From: Desulfotignum sp032250905
GTDB taxonomy: Bacteria; Desulfobacterota; Desulfobacteria; Desulfobacterales; Desulfobacteraceae
Assembly: GCA_032250905.1 (NCBI GenBank)
Contig: JAVVEQ010000041.1
Span: forward strand, 1 to 31,264
DNA: 31,264 nt
Direction: 5' to 3'
This document shows, piece by piece, positions 24,472-31,264 of the stretch (the first letter of the stretch is position 1; every line of letters begins with the position of its first letter). Made by a program: the position numbers and the translations under genes. The notes below the pieces were generated by a model. It searched no databases, was not told the origin of the DNA, and worked only from the letters and a program-made list of their open reading frames with translations.

Positions 24472-25904
24472 TGCAGTCCTCCACCGATGGCATGCACCGC
24501 ATCGACAATGGTCTGATACAATGCATCCGGAACATAAAAGCACAGAACCAAAGAGGTCAGCAGCAGCATATACTGGGGCCAGACAAAACAGGGTGTTTCG
24601 ATGAACCCTGCCGGTTCAGGCGAGGTATCGGCAGCCGGATCAAAACAGATCTTTATGGCATAATTGATAAATCCGGCAAATATCACGCACAGGCTCATGA
24701 TAAATATGCCGGCCGCCAGATAATGACCGCTTTTAAAGGCCCCCATGATAATGAACAGTTCCCCGATAAAAATACCAAAGGGCGGAAATCCGGAGATACC
24801 TGCAACCCCGGCGAAAAACGCCACAAAGGTTTTAGGCATGCGCGTTGCCATGCCACCGGTATTCCGGATCAGCCGGTTCTTATATCCCATCAGAATATTG
24901 CCAGATGACAAAAACAACGATGATTTGATCAGGCTATGATGAATCATGCAGATCACGGCCCCGTAAGCCCCGATCCCCCCGATTCCCGTTCCAAAGGCGA
25001 TGATGCCCATGTTTTCAATGCTGGAATAGGCCAGCATCCGTTTGTATTCGGTCTGCTTGAGAATAAAGGTGGCCGCCGCCAGAATGGACAGCAGCCCGAA
25101 CACGATGAGAATGGTACCGGAAAAATCACCTAGACCCGCAGCCACCATGATCTTGTGGGTCTTGAAAATTCCCAGGTAAGCGCAATTGAGAAGGGCCCCG
25201 GAAAGCAGGGCGGACGCCGGGCTGGGGGCTTCACTGTGGGCATCGGGCAGCCAGGTATGCATGGGAGCCAGGCCCATTTTGGTGCCGTATCCCACCACAA
25301 TAAAGATAAAGCCCGCCTTGAGCCATACCAAATCCAGGTGCCGGGCCACCGGAGTCAGGGCGGAGAAAGACATGGCCGTCGTAACCTGTCCCAACTCCAT
25401 GGCCAGGGTGAGAAACAAGGAGCCCAGAAGCCCCATGGCAATGCCCACTGAACAGATGAGCACATATTTCCAGGTGGCTTCAAGAGAGGCACCGGACCGG
25501 TGTGTATAGATGAGCGGGGCACTGGCCAGGGTGGTGGCTTCGATGGCGATCCACAGCACCATGATATGGTCCGACAGAGTCACCATGGTCATGGTGGACA
25601 AAAACAGCAGCATGAACCCGGTGAAGATATTTTCCGACTTCAGGCTATGGGCCGCCAGATATCCACGGGTGTAGATGGCGATCAGAAAAAACAGAATGGA
25701 GATCACCAGCAGGGATAACAACCCTTCCGGAGTGACTGCGAAATATTCAGCCAACCAGGCCCGGGGGCTGTTTTTCCACAACATCAGCGACAGGATCAGA
25801 TGAACCGCACCGGTGACAACCAATAGCTGCCGCCTGATGATTCCGGGCAGAACAAAGGCCAAAAGGCCGGTGAAAAAAGGGGTGAGAAAAACCATTTCAA
25901 CCAT
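24468..25904 (-). CDS. Ehr complex antiporter-like membrane subunit, HyfF/NuoN-like
   Basis: Proton-channel-type subunit homologous to Mrp antiporters and NuoL/M/N. The 478-aa product is hydrophobic with about 13-14 membrane helices. It has the key charged residues of the family: Glu122 in WIAIEATTLASAP and Lys209 in GTKMGLAPMHTWLPDAHSEAPSPASALLSG. At the place where the HyfB-like subunit has Lys248, this protein has Asn240. It starts 10 nt after the hyfE stop and overlaps the hyfG start. This is one of two antiporter-like subunits in the operon. Confidence 0.92.
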   Translation of the reverse strand: MVEMVFLTPFFTGLLAFVLPGIIRRQLLVVTGAVHLILSLMLWKNSPRAWLAEYFAVTPEGLLSLLVISILFFLIAIYTRGYLAAHSLKSENIFTGFMLLFLSTMTMVTLSDHIMVLWIAIEATTLASAPLIYTHRSGASLEATWKYVLICSVGIAMGLLGSLFLTLAMELGQVTTAMSFSALTPVARHLDLVWLKAGFIFIVVGYGTKMGLAPMHTWLPDAHSEAPSPASALLSGALLNCAYLGIFKTHKIMVAAGLGDFSGTILIVFGLLSILAAATFILKQTEYKRMLAYSSIENMGIIAFGTGIGGIGAYGAVICMIHHSLIKSSLFLSSGNILMGYKNRLIRNTGGMATRMPKTFVAFFAGVAGISGFPPFGIFIGELFIIMGAFKSGHYLAAGIFIMSLCVIFAGFINYAIKICFDPAADTSPEPAGFIETPCFVWPQYMLLLTSLVLCFYVPDALYQTIVDAVHAIGGGLQ

Positions 25905-25914
25905 GGGACAGTCC

Positions 25915-26559
25915 CTATTCCTTTAAGGTTCTCAAATGTGTCGTGTCCACATCATCAAAGGTCTGTTTGATATTCTGGAGAATAATCGCCATGATCATGA
26001 CGCCGGCCAGCACATCCAGAAGGATGCCGAATTCCACAACATGGCGGACCCGGACTGAAAAGGTGGTACCCATCAGATATATCCCATTTTCCAGCATGAT
26101 ATATCCGGCGATCATGGCAATGGCATTTCTTCTGGCCATCAGTAAAAACATCCCTGTCACCAGAAGGGAAATGGCGGTGGGAAACACCAGGTGTGACTCA
26201 CTGATGGAGGAAATGTTCAACTGCCGGCTGATGATGGTTGCCGCAACAATAAGGCCCAGACCGCAGAACAAAGAGGCATGATACCCGATGATGGGGGACA
26301 CATCCCGCTGAATGGCCACTTTTTTGATGGCGATGTGGATACTCAGAGGAATGAGAATGCCCCGGATGACCAGGGTGACAATGGTAAAAATCATACTGCC
26401 GGTAGTCATTTGATGGCCGATGAAAAATGGAACCACGGACACTACCAGGCCCTGGAAGGCGATGACATTGATCAGGACCGGAATCCGGCTGGACCCAAAT
26501 GCAAACAAGATAGAAAGCAGGACCAGCGATGACAGGGTGTCCACTGTTTGTAATATCAT
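25915..26559 (-). CDS. Ehr complex membrane subunit, HyfE-like (NuoK-related)
   Basis: A 214-aa hydrophobic protein with about six or seven membrane helices. Its C-terminal half (about residues 120-200: PTAISLLVTGMFLLMARRNAIAMIAGYIMLENGIYLMG) resembles NuoK/MrpC-type subunits, as in E. coli HyfE (216 aa). Length agrees. Its ATG overlaps the hyfC stop (ATGA), pointing to translational coupling. It is probably part of the ion path between the NuoH-like and antiporter-like subunits. Confidence 0.9.
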   Translation of the reverse strand: MILQTVDTLSSLVLLSILFAFGSSRIPVLINVIAFQGLVVSVVPFFIGHQMTTGSMIFTIVTLVIRGILIPLSIHIAIKKVAIQRDVSPIIGYHASLFCGLGLIVAATIISRQLNISSISESHLVFPTAISLLVTGMFLLMARRNAIAMIAGYIMLENGIYLMGTTFSVRVRHVVEFGILLDVLAGVMIMAIILQNIKQTFDDVDTTHLRTLKE

Positions 26560-27476
26560 TTAAGCAGCTCCAGGGTAATGATGGTTGCAAAAAACGCCAG
26601 AGCAAAGGAGGTCAGTACAAACCGGGATACCTTGTTCATGCGGTACCTGGCAATGACAGATTCCACGATGCCGACAATGATATAGGCAATTAAAAGTCCG
26701 GTGACAAAAAAGCCGACCCCCATGCCGGGTATGACGGTAGTAAAGGGAAACATCAGCTGTGTGGTCATGGCGGCATAGAAGAACAGCTTGCAGAAAGACC
26801 CCAGTTCAATCAGGGCCAAATCCGGACCGCTGTGGTCCAGGACCATCACCTCATGGATCATGGTCAATTCCAGGTGGGTGGCAGGATCATCCACCGGTAC
26901 CCGGGAATTTTCCGTCAAAAGCACAATGAAAAAAGCAATCACGATGAATAAAAGCGGGGCACCCACCGACTGCCACAGATCAAGGCTGCTGGTGCCGGTA
27001 AAATAGGCAGACAGGGAAAGTTCACCTGTCAGCCGGTAAAAAAAGATGAAGATCATGAACATGGCAGCTTCGCAGATGATGGGAAAATAGGCTTCTCTGG
27101 CCGCACCCATGCCCTCGAAGGGCGAGGCAGTGTCCATGGCTGCGGCAATAGTGAAAAACCGTCCCAGGCCCAGGAGGTACAGCACCAGGATCACATCCCC
27201 GTCAAAGGAGATCACAGGCATCTGACCGGCCATGGGCAGAAACAGCAGGGCCGTCAGAGCCGTGGCGCAGGAGATGACCGGTCCCATTTTGAAAACCGCT
27301 GTAGTACTGGTGCTGTAAACCGATCCTTTTTTAAACAGCTTGATCAATGTGTAATAGTTGATCAGCAGCGGCGGCCCTTTTTTTCCGCCGAAAAACGCTT
27401 TGACATTGAGGATCACGGCCGAGAAAAACGGGGCCGTCAGAACGGCGGCCAGCCAGAGCACAATGGATTCAGACAT
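26556..27476 (-). CDS. Ehr complex membrane subunit, HyfC/NuoH-like
   Basis: The subunit that anchors the peripheral arm and links redox chemistry to the membrane part. The 306-aa product has about eight membrane helices. It carries conserved NuoH/HyfC segments: KGPPLLINYYTLIKLFKK (33-50), EGMGAAREAYFPIICEAAMF (121-140), and DDPATHLELTMIHEVMVLDHSGPDLALIELG (about 197-227), rich in the acidic residues thought to couple electron flow to ion movement. I chose the ATG at 27476, where GGGGA lies 6 nt upstream; an ATG two codons earlier directly abuts that site. It is coupled to hyfE by ATGA. Confidence 0.93.
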   Translation of the reverse strand: MSESIVLWLAAVLTAPFFSAVILNVKAFFGGKKGPPLLINYYTLIKLFKKGSVYSTSTTAVFKMGPVISCATALTALLFLPMAGQMPVISFDGDVILVLYLLGLGRFFTIAAAMDTASPFEGMGAAREAYFPIICEAAMFMIFIFFYRLTGELSLSAYFTGTSSLDLWQSVGAPLLFIVIAFFIVLLTENSRVPVDDPATHLELTMIHEVMVLDHSGPDLALIELGSFCKLFFYAAMTTQLMFPFTTVIPGMGVGFFVTGLLIAYIIVGIVESVIARYRMNKVSRFVLTSFALAFFATIITLELLK

Positions 27477-27503
27477 GCACATTCCCCGCTTGGTTTAATT
27501 ACG

Positions 27504-29462
27504 TTAGATGAAAAACAGCAGCAGAACGATGGCCAGCAGAATATACCCGATATATAAATGGATATCGCCGTGCTGGATCCACCTGAGCCGGTCAAACACA
27601 AACCACACCGGCCGGACCACCAGGGTCTGCATGTGGTGTTCGGCAATATCGATCACTTGGCTGTCATAATGAGTCTTTAACGGAAACCGCCCTGTGACGG
27701 GCGGATGATCTTCCTTCAGTGGGGCGACCGGCCGGAAAAACCGCACCATCTCAAACGCATAGGAAGCCCCGGTGTACTGCATTTTCACTGTGGGCCGGGT
27801 GAATCCACATCCCCAGGTATCGGACCGGGATACCGGTTTGGCCTGGTAGACCCAATACCGGAGACCGGCCACGATCAGCACCATTACCAGGATCACAAGC
27901 GCCCCGGTGGTGATGTTTCCGGTAATCTGGATAAACGGTGCCATGGGAATCCGGGCATATCCCAGGTTCAACGCACTCACTGCGGATATGGACAGGTTGA
28001 AAAACCATCCGGGAAACACCCCGATGATGACACAGGCTCCGGCCAGAACACCCATGGCTGCAAGCATGGTGGTGCCGGACTCGGTTTTGTTTCTGGCGGC
28101 TGCCGTTCTAAGTTCCCCCTGAAACACAATACCCACCACTTTGGTGAAACAAGCCAGGGCCAGGCCGCCGATCACGGCCAGGCAGACAATGGCAGCCACA
28201 CTGAAGGCAAAGGGGATTTTATCCAATGCGATACCCTTGAATCCACCCAGATAAATAAAAAATTCGCTGACAAACCCATTGAAGGGCGGCAGCCCGCAGA
28301 TAGACAATGAGCCGATGATAAAAGTGATTCCCGTTATTTTCATGGGCTTGAGCAGTCCCCCCAGGGCATCCATGGAACGGGTCCCGGTCTGCTTCGCCAC
28401 CATCCCCGCCCCCATAAAAAGAAGAGATTTGAAGACGGCATGATTCAACACATGCATCAAGCCGCCTGAAAACCCCAGGACTGCCATAATTGGGTTCCGG
28501 GAAGCCACTCCGATCATGCCCAGGCCGGTACCGATGAGAATAATTCCGATGTTTTCCACACTGTGGTAAGCCAGCAAACGCTTGATGTCATGCTGCCCTA
28601 AGGCATACACCACCCCGAGAATGCCGGAAACGACCCCGGCTGCCACCACCAGATATCCGAATACCGGGGCCGGCAATTCCAGCACCGAATAGATACGCAG
28701 AATCCCATAGATCCCGGTCTTGATCATCACCCCGGACATCACGGCGGAAATATGACTGGGCGCAGCCGGGTGGGCATGGGGCAGCCACACATGAAAGGGA
28801 AACACCCCGGCCTTGGACCCGAATCCGATGAAAAACAAAACAAAGGCAAGTATCCTGGCGCCTTCGGTCAGGGTATGCACATCCATGAACCCAAAGCTGC
28901 CGGTGTATTTGTAAAAAACCCCGAAACCGGCGAAAATGAACATGGCCCCCACATGGGAAAAGACAAAATACAGATACCCGGCATACCGGTTCTCTTTTTG
29001 CTGATAGTCTTTAATTACCAGAAAAAACGAGGACAATGACATGATTTCCCAGGACAGCATAAAAGTGATGATGTTGGCTGCTGTCACCACCAGGGCCATG
29101 GACACGGTCAGCAGGGAAAAGAAAAACGCGGTCACCGCCGTTTTCACGTAAGCCGTGTCATCTGCCGTGTAATGGAAGCTGTAGACAGCGGCCATCATAC
29201 ATACCAGAAAAATCACCGCCAGAAAAAACGCGGACAGTGCATCCATTTCAAATGCCAGAAAAAACAGGTTCAGATACTGAAACGATGCCGTATGGGTGAC
29301 AGATCCTGTCAGTGCTGCCACTGCATCCACCAGGCCCCACACACACCCGGCACTGATGAGCAGGGCTGCACAGGCCCTGGAAAACAGTTGATGACCGGCG
29401 GAAACCAGAGATACCACCCCACCGGCCAGAATCAGGCTGACGGCAGCAAAGAAATGAGTCAT
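27504..29462 (-). CDS. Ehr complex antiporter-like membrane subunit, HyfB/NuoL-like
   Basis: First gene of the Ehr operon. The 652-aa polytopic protein has about 14-16 helices and is close in length to E. coli HyfB. Conserved ion-channel residues are present: Glu139 in SWEIMSLSSFF, Lys217 in GSKAGVFPFHVWLPHAHPAAPSHISAVMSG, and Lys248 in MIKTGIYG. The C-terminal region from about 540 includes a helix, a soluble stretch and a final membrane helix (LYIGYILLAIVLLLFFI). The promoter at 29539-29511 lies just upstream. Together with the HyfF-like protein it gives two probable ion-translocating modules; a HyfD-like third one is absent. Confidence 0.93.
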   Translation of the reverse strand: MTHFFAAVSLILAGGVVSLVSAGHQLFSRACAALLISAGCVWGLVDAVAALTGSVTHTASFQYLNLFFLAFEMDALSAFFLAVIFLVCMMAAVYSFHYTADDTAYVKTAVTAFFFSLLTVSMALVVTAANIITFMLSWEIMSLSSFFLVIKDYQQKENRYAGYLYFVFSHVGAMFIFAGFGVFYKYTGSFGFMDVHTLTEGARILAFVLFFIGFGSKAGVFPFHVWLPHAHPAAPSHISAVMSGVMIKTGIYGILRIYSVLELPAPVFGYLVVAAGVVSGILGVVYALGQHDIKRLLAYHSVENIGIILIGTGLGMIGVASRNPIMAVLGFSGGLMHVLNHAVFKSLLFMGAGMVAKQTGTRSMDALGGLLKPMKITGITFIIGSLSICGLPPFNGFVSEFFIYLGGFKGIALDKIPFAFSVAAIVCLAVIGGLALACFTKVVGIVFQGELRTAAARNKTESGTTMLAAMGVLAGACVIIGVFPGWFFNLSISAVSALNLGYARIPMAPFIQITGNITTGALVILVMVLIVAGLRYWVYQAKPVSRSDTWGCGFTRPTVKMQYTGASYAFEMVRFFRPVAPLKEDHPPVTGRFPLKTHYDSQVIDIAEHHMQTLVVRPVWFVFDRLRWIQHGDIHLYIGYILLAIVLLLFFI

Positions 29463-29510
29463 CGGCGTTCACATCCCTTCTTGGATTTATGCCAACTGCA
29501 AGATCCGCTT

Positions 29511-29539
29511 TTCATATGGGAAAGCAAAGGGCTTGTCAA
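29511..29539 (-). promoter_or_regulatory. Sigma-70-type promoter of the Ehr operon
   Basis: On the minus strand a perfect -35 TTGACA (29539-29534) and -10 TATGAA (29516-29511, four of six matches) are separated by exactly 17 nt. The predicted start near 29504 leaves a leader of about 40 nt before the HyfB-like ATG. No -24/-12 sigma-54 elements were seen. Confidence 0.6.
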
Positions 29540-29543
29540 GGGG

Positions 29544-29557
29544 GCGAAAATTTTCGC
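29544..29557. promoter_or_regulatory. 14-bp perfect palindrome upstream of the Ehr promoter
   Basis: GCGAAAATTTTCGC is a perfect palindrome whose edge is 4 nt from the -35 box. That position would suit an activator or repressor site, or an A+T-rich UP-like element. It lies 33-46 nt after the ATP-grasp gene, so it could also form part of that gene's 3' end, although no T-tract follows on the minus strand. Confidence 0.45.
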
Positions 29558-29589
29558 TTTAATTTGAAACAGATCCAAATTCAAGTAAA

Positions 29590-30828
29590 TCAATGCCGAT
29601 AGACGATGGGCTGATCATCTGCACCGATATCTATCCCAATGGTATCTCCGGTCTTGAACCCGAGCCGTTTGAATTCCCTGACCACGGCATCATGCCGGTC
29701 CTCATGCCAGAAAGCGCACCACAAAGGGTTTCTGACGGTATCGATTCCATAGGCATCATGGCTGCACAGGTTCACACGGAACTTGTCCTTGGCGATCAGG
29801 GTGTCTGCTTCGGCCAGAAAAATATCGATTTTATATAGATTGTTGTGAAGGGCTTTGGACAGTTTTTTCTGCAGGTCCGGATAATCATCCAGATAATGGT
29901 TGGCAATCTGGTACAGTTCGCCGGAGTCATGGATGGCAAATCCCATCACGGCAAACCGCTGATGTCTGAGGCAAAATGATTCCAGTTCTGCTTCATAGGC
30001 GGCCACACAGTCGAGAATCTGTTCCATATCTGCCGGGTCAGGGGCCTTTTCTGACTGGACCAGATTTTCACATCGGGTAATAATATCAATATAAAACGCC
30101 TTGTTGTCCATCACATACACCGGCCGTTCCCGGTAATTTCGCTGTTTGCGGATCCGCCGGATGCCGTCCAGCCGGACGGAGCGCTCACTCTGCTTTTCTT
30201 CCAGGGTTTCGATGCGGGAGATGTCTTTGGCCTGTACCACATGGATATCCCCTTCTGTGGAGATGATGTACTCGATCTCGCACTTGAACCCCAGTTTTTT
30301 CTGAATGGCACGTGACAATTGAAACAAGCTCCGGTCATGGGGAACCCGGGTGATATGGGGTTCTGTCTGCACTTTCTGGTTTCTGTTCCGGCAATACCCG
30401 AACTCCCAGTGATTGTGAATCATCTTGGCCATGACCGAGGAACCGTTGACAAACGGCATCACAATCACCCCCATCTCCTCCAGATCGATGGGCGGGGCAT
30501 CGTTGAAAATCTGCTGACGTCTGATAGACAGGTGTTTGGCTGTCTCTGCCAGCTTGATGATCCGGTTGCGCGCATAGATGATTCCCCCGATGTCCGCATA
30601 GGTTTCCAGGGAATCGAACGTACCGCCTTTGTACTCCGCCTCCTGAGGATGAGCGCTTCTGGCGATCACCTTGTAGCTTTCCCGGTGCACATCCAGAAAC
30701 GCGCTCAGGGCCTTGAAATCTTCGGCTTTGAATGTCTGCGCAGACACATATATAAAATCGGGCACATTGAATCCATTGGCCCTGAGTTTTTCCAGCAGCT
30801 TTGCCTTTTCAGGCACCTTGTTTTCCAT
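29590..30828 (-). CDS. PEP synthase/PPDK N-terminal-type ATP-grasp protein, function unknown
   Basis: The 412-aa product resembles only the nucleotide-binding domain of PEP synthase and pyruvate phosphate dikinase. Residues 53-75 (KVIARSAHPQEAEYKGGTFDSLE) match the conserved RSS..E..AG region with Arg57-Ser58. Residues 117-145 match the strand after the linker (EEMGVIVMPFVNG). CEIEYIISTEGDIHVVQAKDI (183-203) matches the IEW...QARP motif that ends the fold. The phosphohistidine swivel and the PEP/pyruvate barrel are absent. Instead a C-terminal domain of about 200 aa (from about 215) has no motif I recognise. It may phosphorylate or ligate an unknown substrate. AAGG lies 6 nt before the ATG. 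It is upstream of the Ehr operon on the same strand and divergent from a response regulator. Confidence 0.7.
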   Translation of the reverse strand: MENKVPEKAKLLEKLRANGFNVPDFIYVSAQTFKAEDFKALSAFLDVHRESYKVIARSAHPQEAEYKGGTFDSLETYADIGGIIYARNRIIKLAETAKHLSIRRQQIFNDAPPIDLEEMGVIVMPFVNGSSVMAKMIHNHWEFGYCRNRNQKVQTEPHITRVPHDRSLFQLSRAIQKKLGFKCEIEYIISTEGDIHVVQAKDISRIETLEEKQSERSVRLDGIRRIRKQRNYRERPVYVMDNKAFYIDIITRCENLVQSEKAPDPADMEQILDCVAAYEAELESFCLRHQRFAVMGFAIHDSGELYQIANHYLDDYPDLQKKLSKALHNNLYKIDIFLAEADTLIAKDKFRVNLCSHDAYGIDTVRNPLWCAFWHEDRHDAVVREFKRLGFKTGDTIGIDIGADDQPIVYRH

Positions 30829-30977
30829 GTTTCGCCTTGACTTTTGGACCTAAGTTCTTTAATTAAATCTCACCTGAGAAATATTGAGGAAGACATCAAC
30901 AGTGATTAGGTAACATATGTTCAAATGGAATGCAATACCTGGCCCGGCCCGGTTCTATTGATAGAGAGCATCCAGAT

Positions 30978-31264
30978 ATGGGAATGAGAATACTGCTGGT
31001 GGATGATGAACAGGAATTTGTCCAGACCCTGTCTGAACGGCTCCAGATGCGGGACATGGATTCTCATGTCGTTTTCGACGGAAAAACGGCTCTGGATCAG
31101 GTGCAGTCCCACCCCCCCCAGGTGATGATCATTGATCTGAAGATGCCCGGCATGGACGGCATCCAGGTATTGCAGCGGGTAAAACAGACCCATCCACTGA
31201 TCCACGTCATCGTTCTGACCGGCCATGGGTCGGATCAGGACAGGAAAACCTGTATGGACCTGGG
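30978..31264 (+). CDS. Response regulator, receiver domain (partial, cut by window edge)
   Basis: The reading frame is open to the end of the window with 95 codons visible. It encodes a CheY-like receiver: the acidic pair Asp9-Asp10 in ILLVDDEQEF, phospho-acceptor Asp53 in VMIIDLKMPGMDG, and Thr81 in VIVLTGHG. The conserved Lys of the receiver fold would fall past the edge. Any output domain is outside the window. The ATG at 30978 has GAGAG 9 nt upstream; a second ATG at 30984 is possible. It is divergent from the ATP-grasp gene across a 149-nt gap with no other gene visible. Confidence 0.88.
   Translation, partial: MGMRILLVDDEQEFVQTLSERLQMRDMDSHVVFDGKTALDQVQSHPPQVMIIDLKMPGMDGIQVLQRVKQTHPLIHVIVLTGHGSDQDRKTCMDL

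Noticed and set aside
22966..24543. Longer HyfG-like protein starting at 24543 with a cysteine-rich N-terminus
   Set aside because: The extra 24 residues are the hyfF coding region read in another frame. The ATG at 24471 has GGAGG and an ATGA overlap typical of this operon.
22194..29462. Part of a NADH dehydrogenase (complex I) or a true hydrogenase-4
   Set aside because: The fused ferredoxin/small subunit, HyfE-like protein and gene order differ from nuo. The missing Ni ligands argue against a working hydrogenase.
1..31264. CRISPR arrays, tRNAs, rRNAs, insertion sequences, phage or integrase genes
   Set aside because: Looked for and not seen: no regularly spaced direct repeats, no transposase-like frames and no tRNA-like cloverleaf in the short gaps.

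Overview
This window looks like chromosomal DNA from a sulfate-reducing Desulfobacterota bacterium, most likely order Desulfobacterales (a Desulfobacter/Desulfotignum-like organism). That placement is an inference. It rests on paired b and b' ATP synthase genes in an F1-side operon without a and c subunits, a zapB-zapA-6S RNA-rny-tyrS arrangement, a hydrogenase-4-like complex whose large subunit lacks the nickel ligands, and overall gene style. No search was possible. Almost everything is read from the minus strand; only the U32-family gene (18538-20505) and a response regulator cut by the right edge (from 30978) are on the plus strand.

Layout in the direction of minus-strand transcription (right to left). 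(1) 30828-29590 is an orphan PEP-synthase-type ATP-grasp protein, divergent from the response regulator. (2) 29539-22194 is a promoter followed by a tight six-gene operon, hyfB-hyfC-hyfE-hyfF-hyfG-hyfHI-like. It encodes a membrane complex related to group 4 [NiFe] hydrogenases and complex I. The large subunit has lost the nickel-binding cysteines, so it is an energy-converting hydrogenase related (Ehr) complex, probably moving electrons between an unknown donor/acceptor and ion translocation. (3) 21999-20587 is an unassigned beta-helix (hexapeptide-like) protein, convergent with a U32/RlhA-type gene. (4) 18463-16491 is an LD-carboxypeptidase and a serine beta-lactamase-like hydrolase, followed by the rod-shape set mreB-mreC-mreD-mrdA(PBP2)-rodA (16349-10986). 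(5) 10767-4831 holds ATP synthase genes b', b, delta, alpha, gamma, beta, epsilon, closed by a good intrinsic terminator. (6) 4728-119 holds a GlmU-like uridylyltransferase without its acetyltransferase half, ZapB-like and ZapA division proteins (both with TTG starts), a probable 6S RNA, RNase Y and tyrosyl-tRNA synthetase, closed by a second intrinsic terminator.

How they work together: the Ehr complex and ATP synthase are energy-conservation machines (ion pumping and ATP synthesis). The central block builds and remodels peptidoglycan during elongation. The zap/6S/rny/tyrS block is housekeeping for division, RNA polymerase control, RNA turnover and translation. No insertion sequences, CRISPR arrays, tRNAs, rRNAs or phage genes were seen. 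I did not find a convincing wholly new system. The most interesting parts are the cysteine-less hydrogenase-like complex with its palindrome-flanked promoter, the orphan ATP-grasp gene before it, the unassigned beta-helix protein and the probable 6S RNA.
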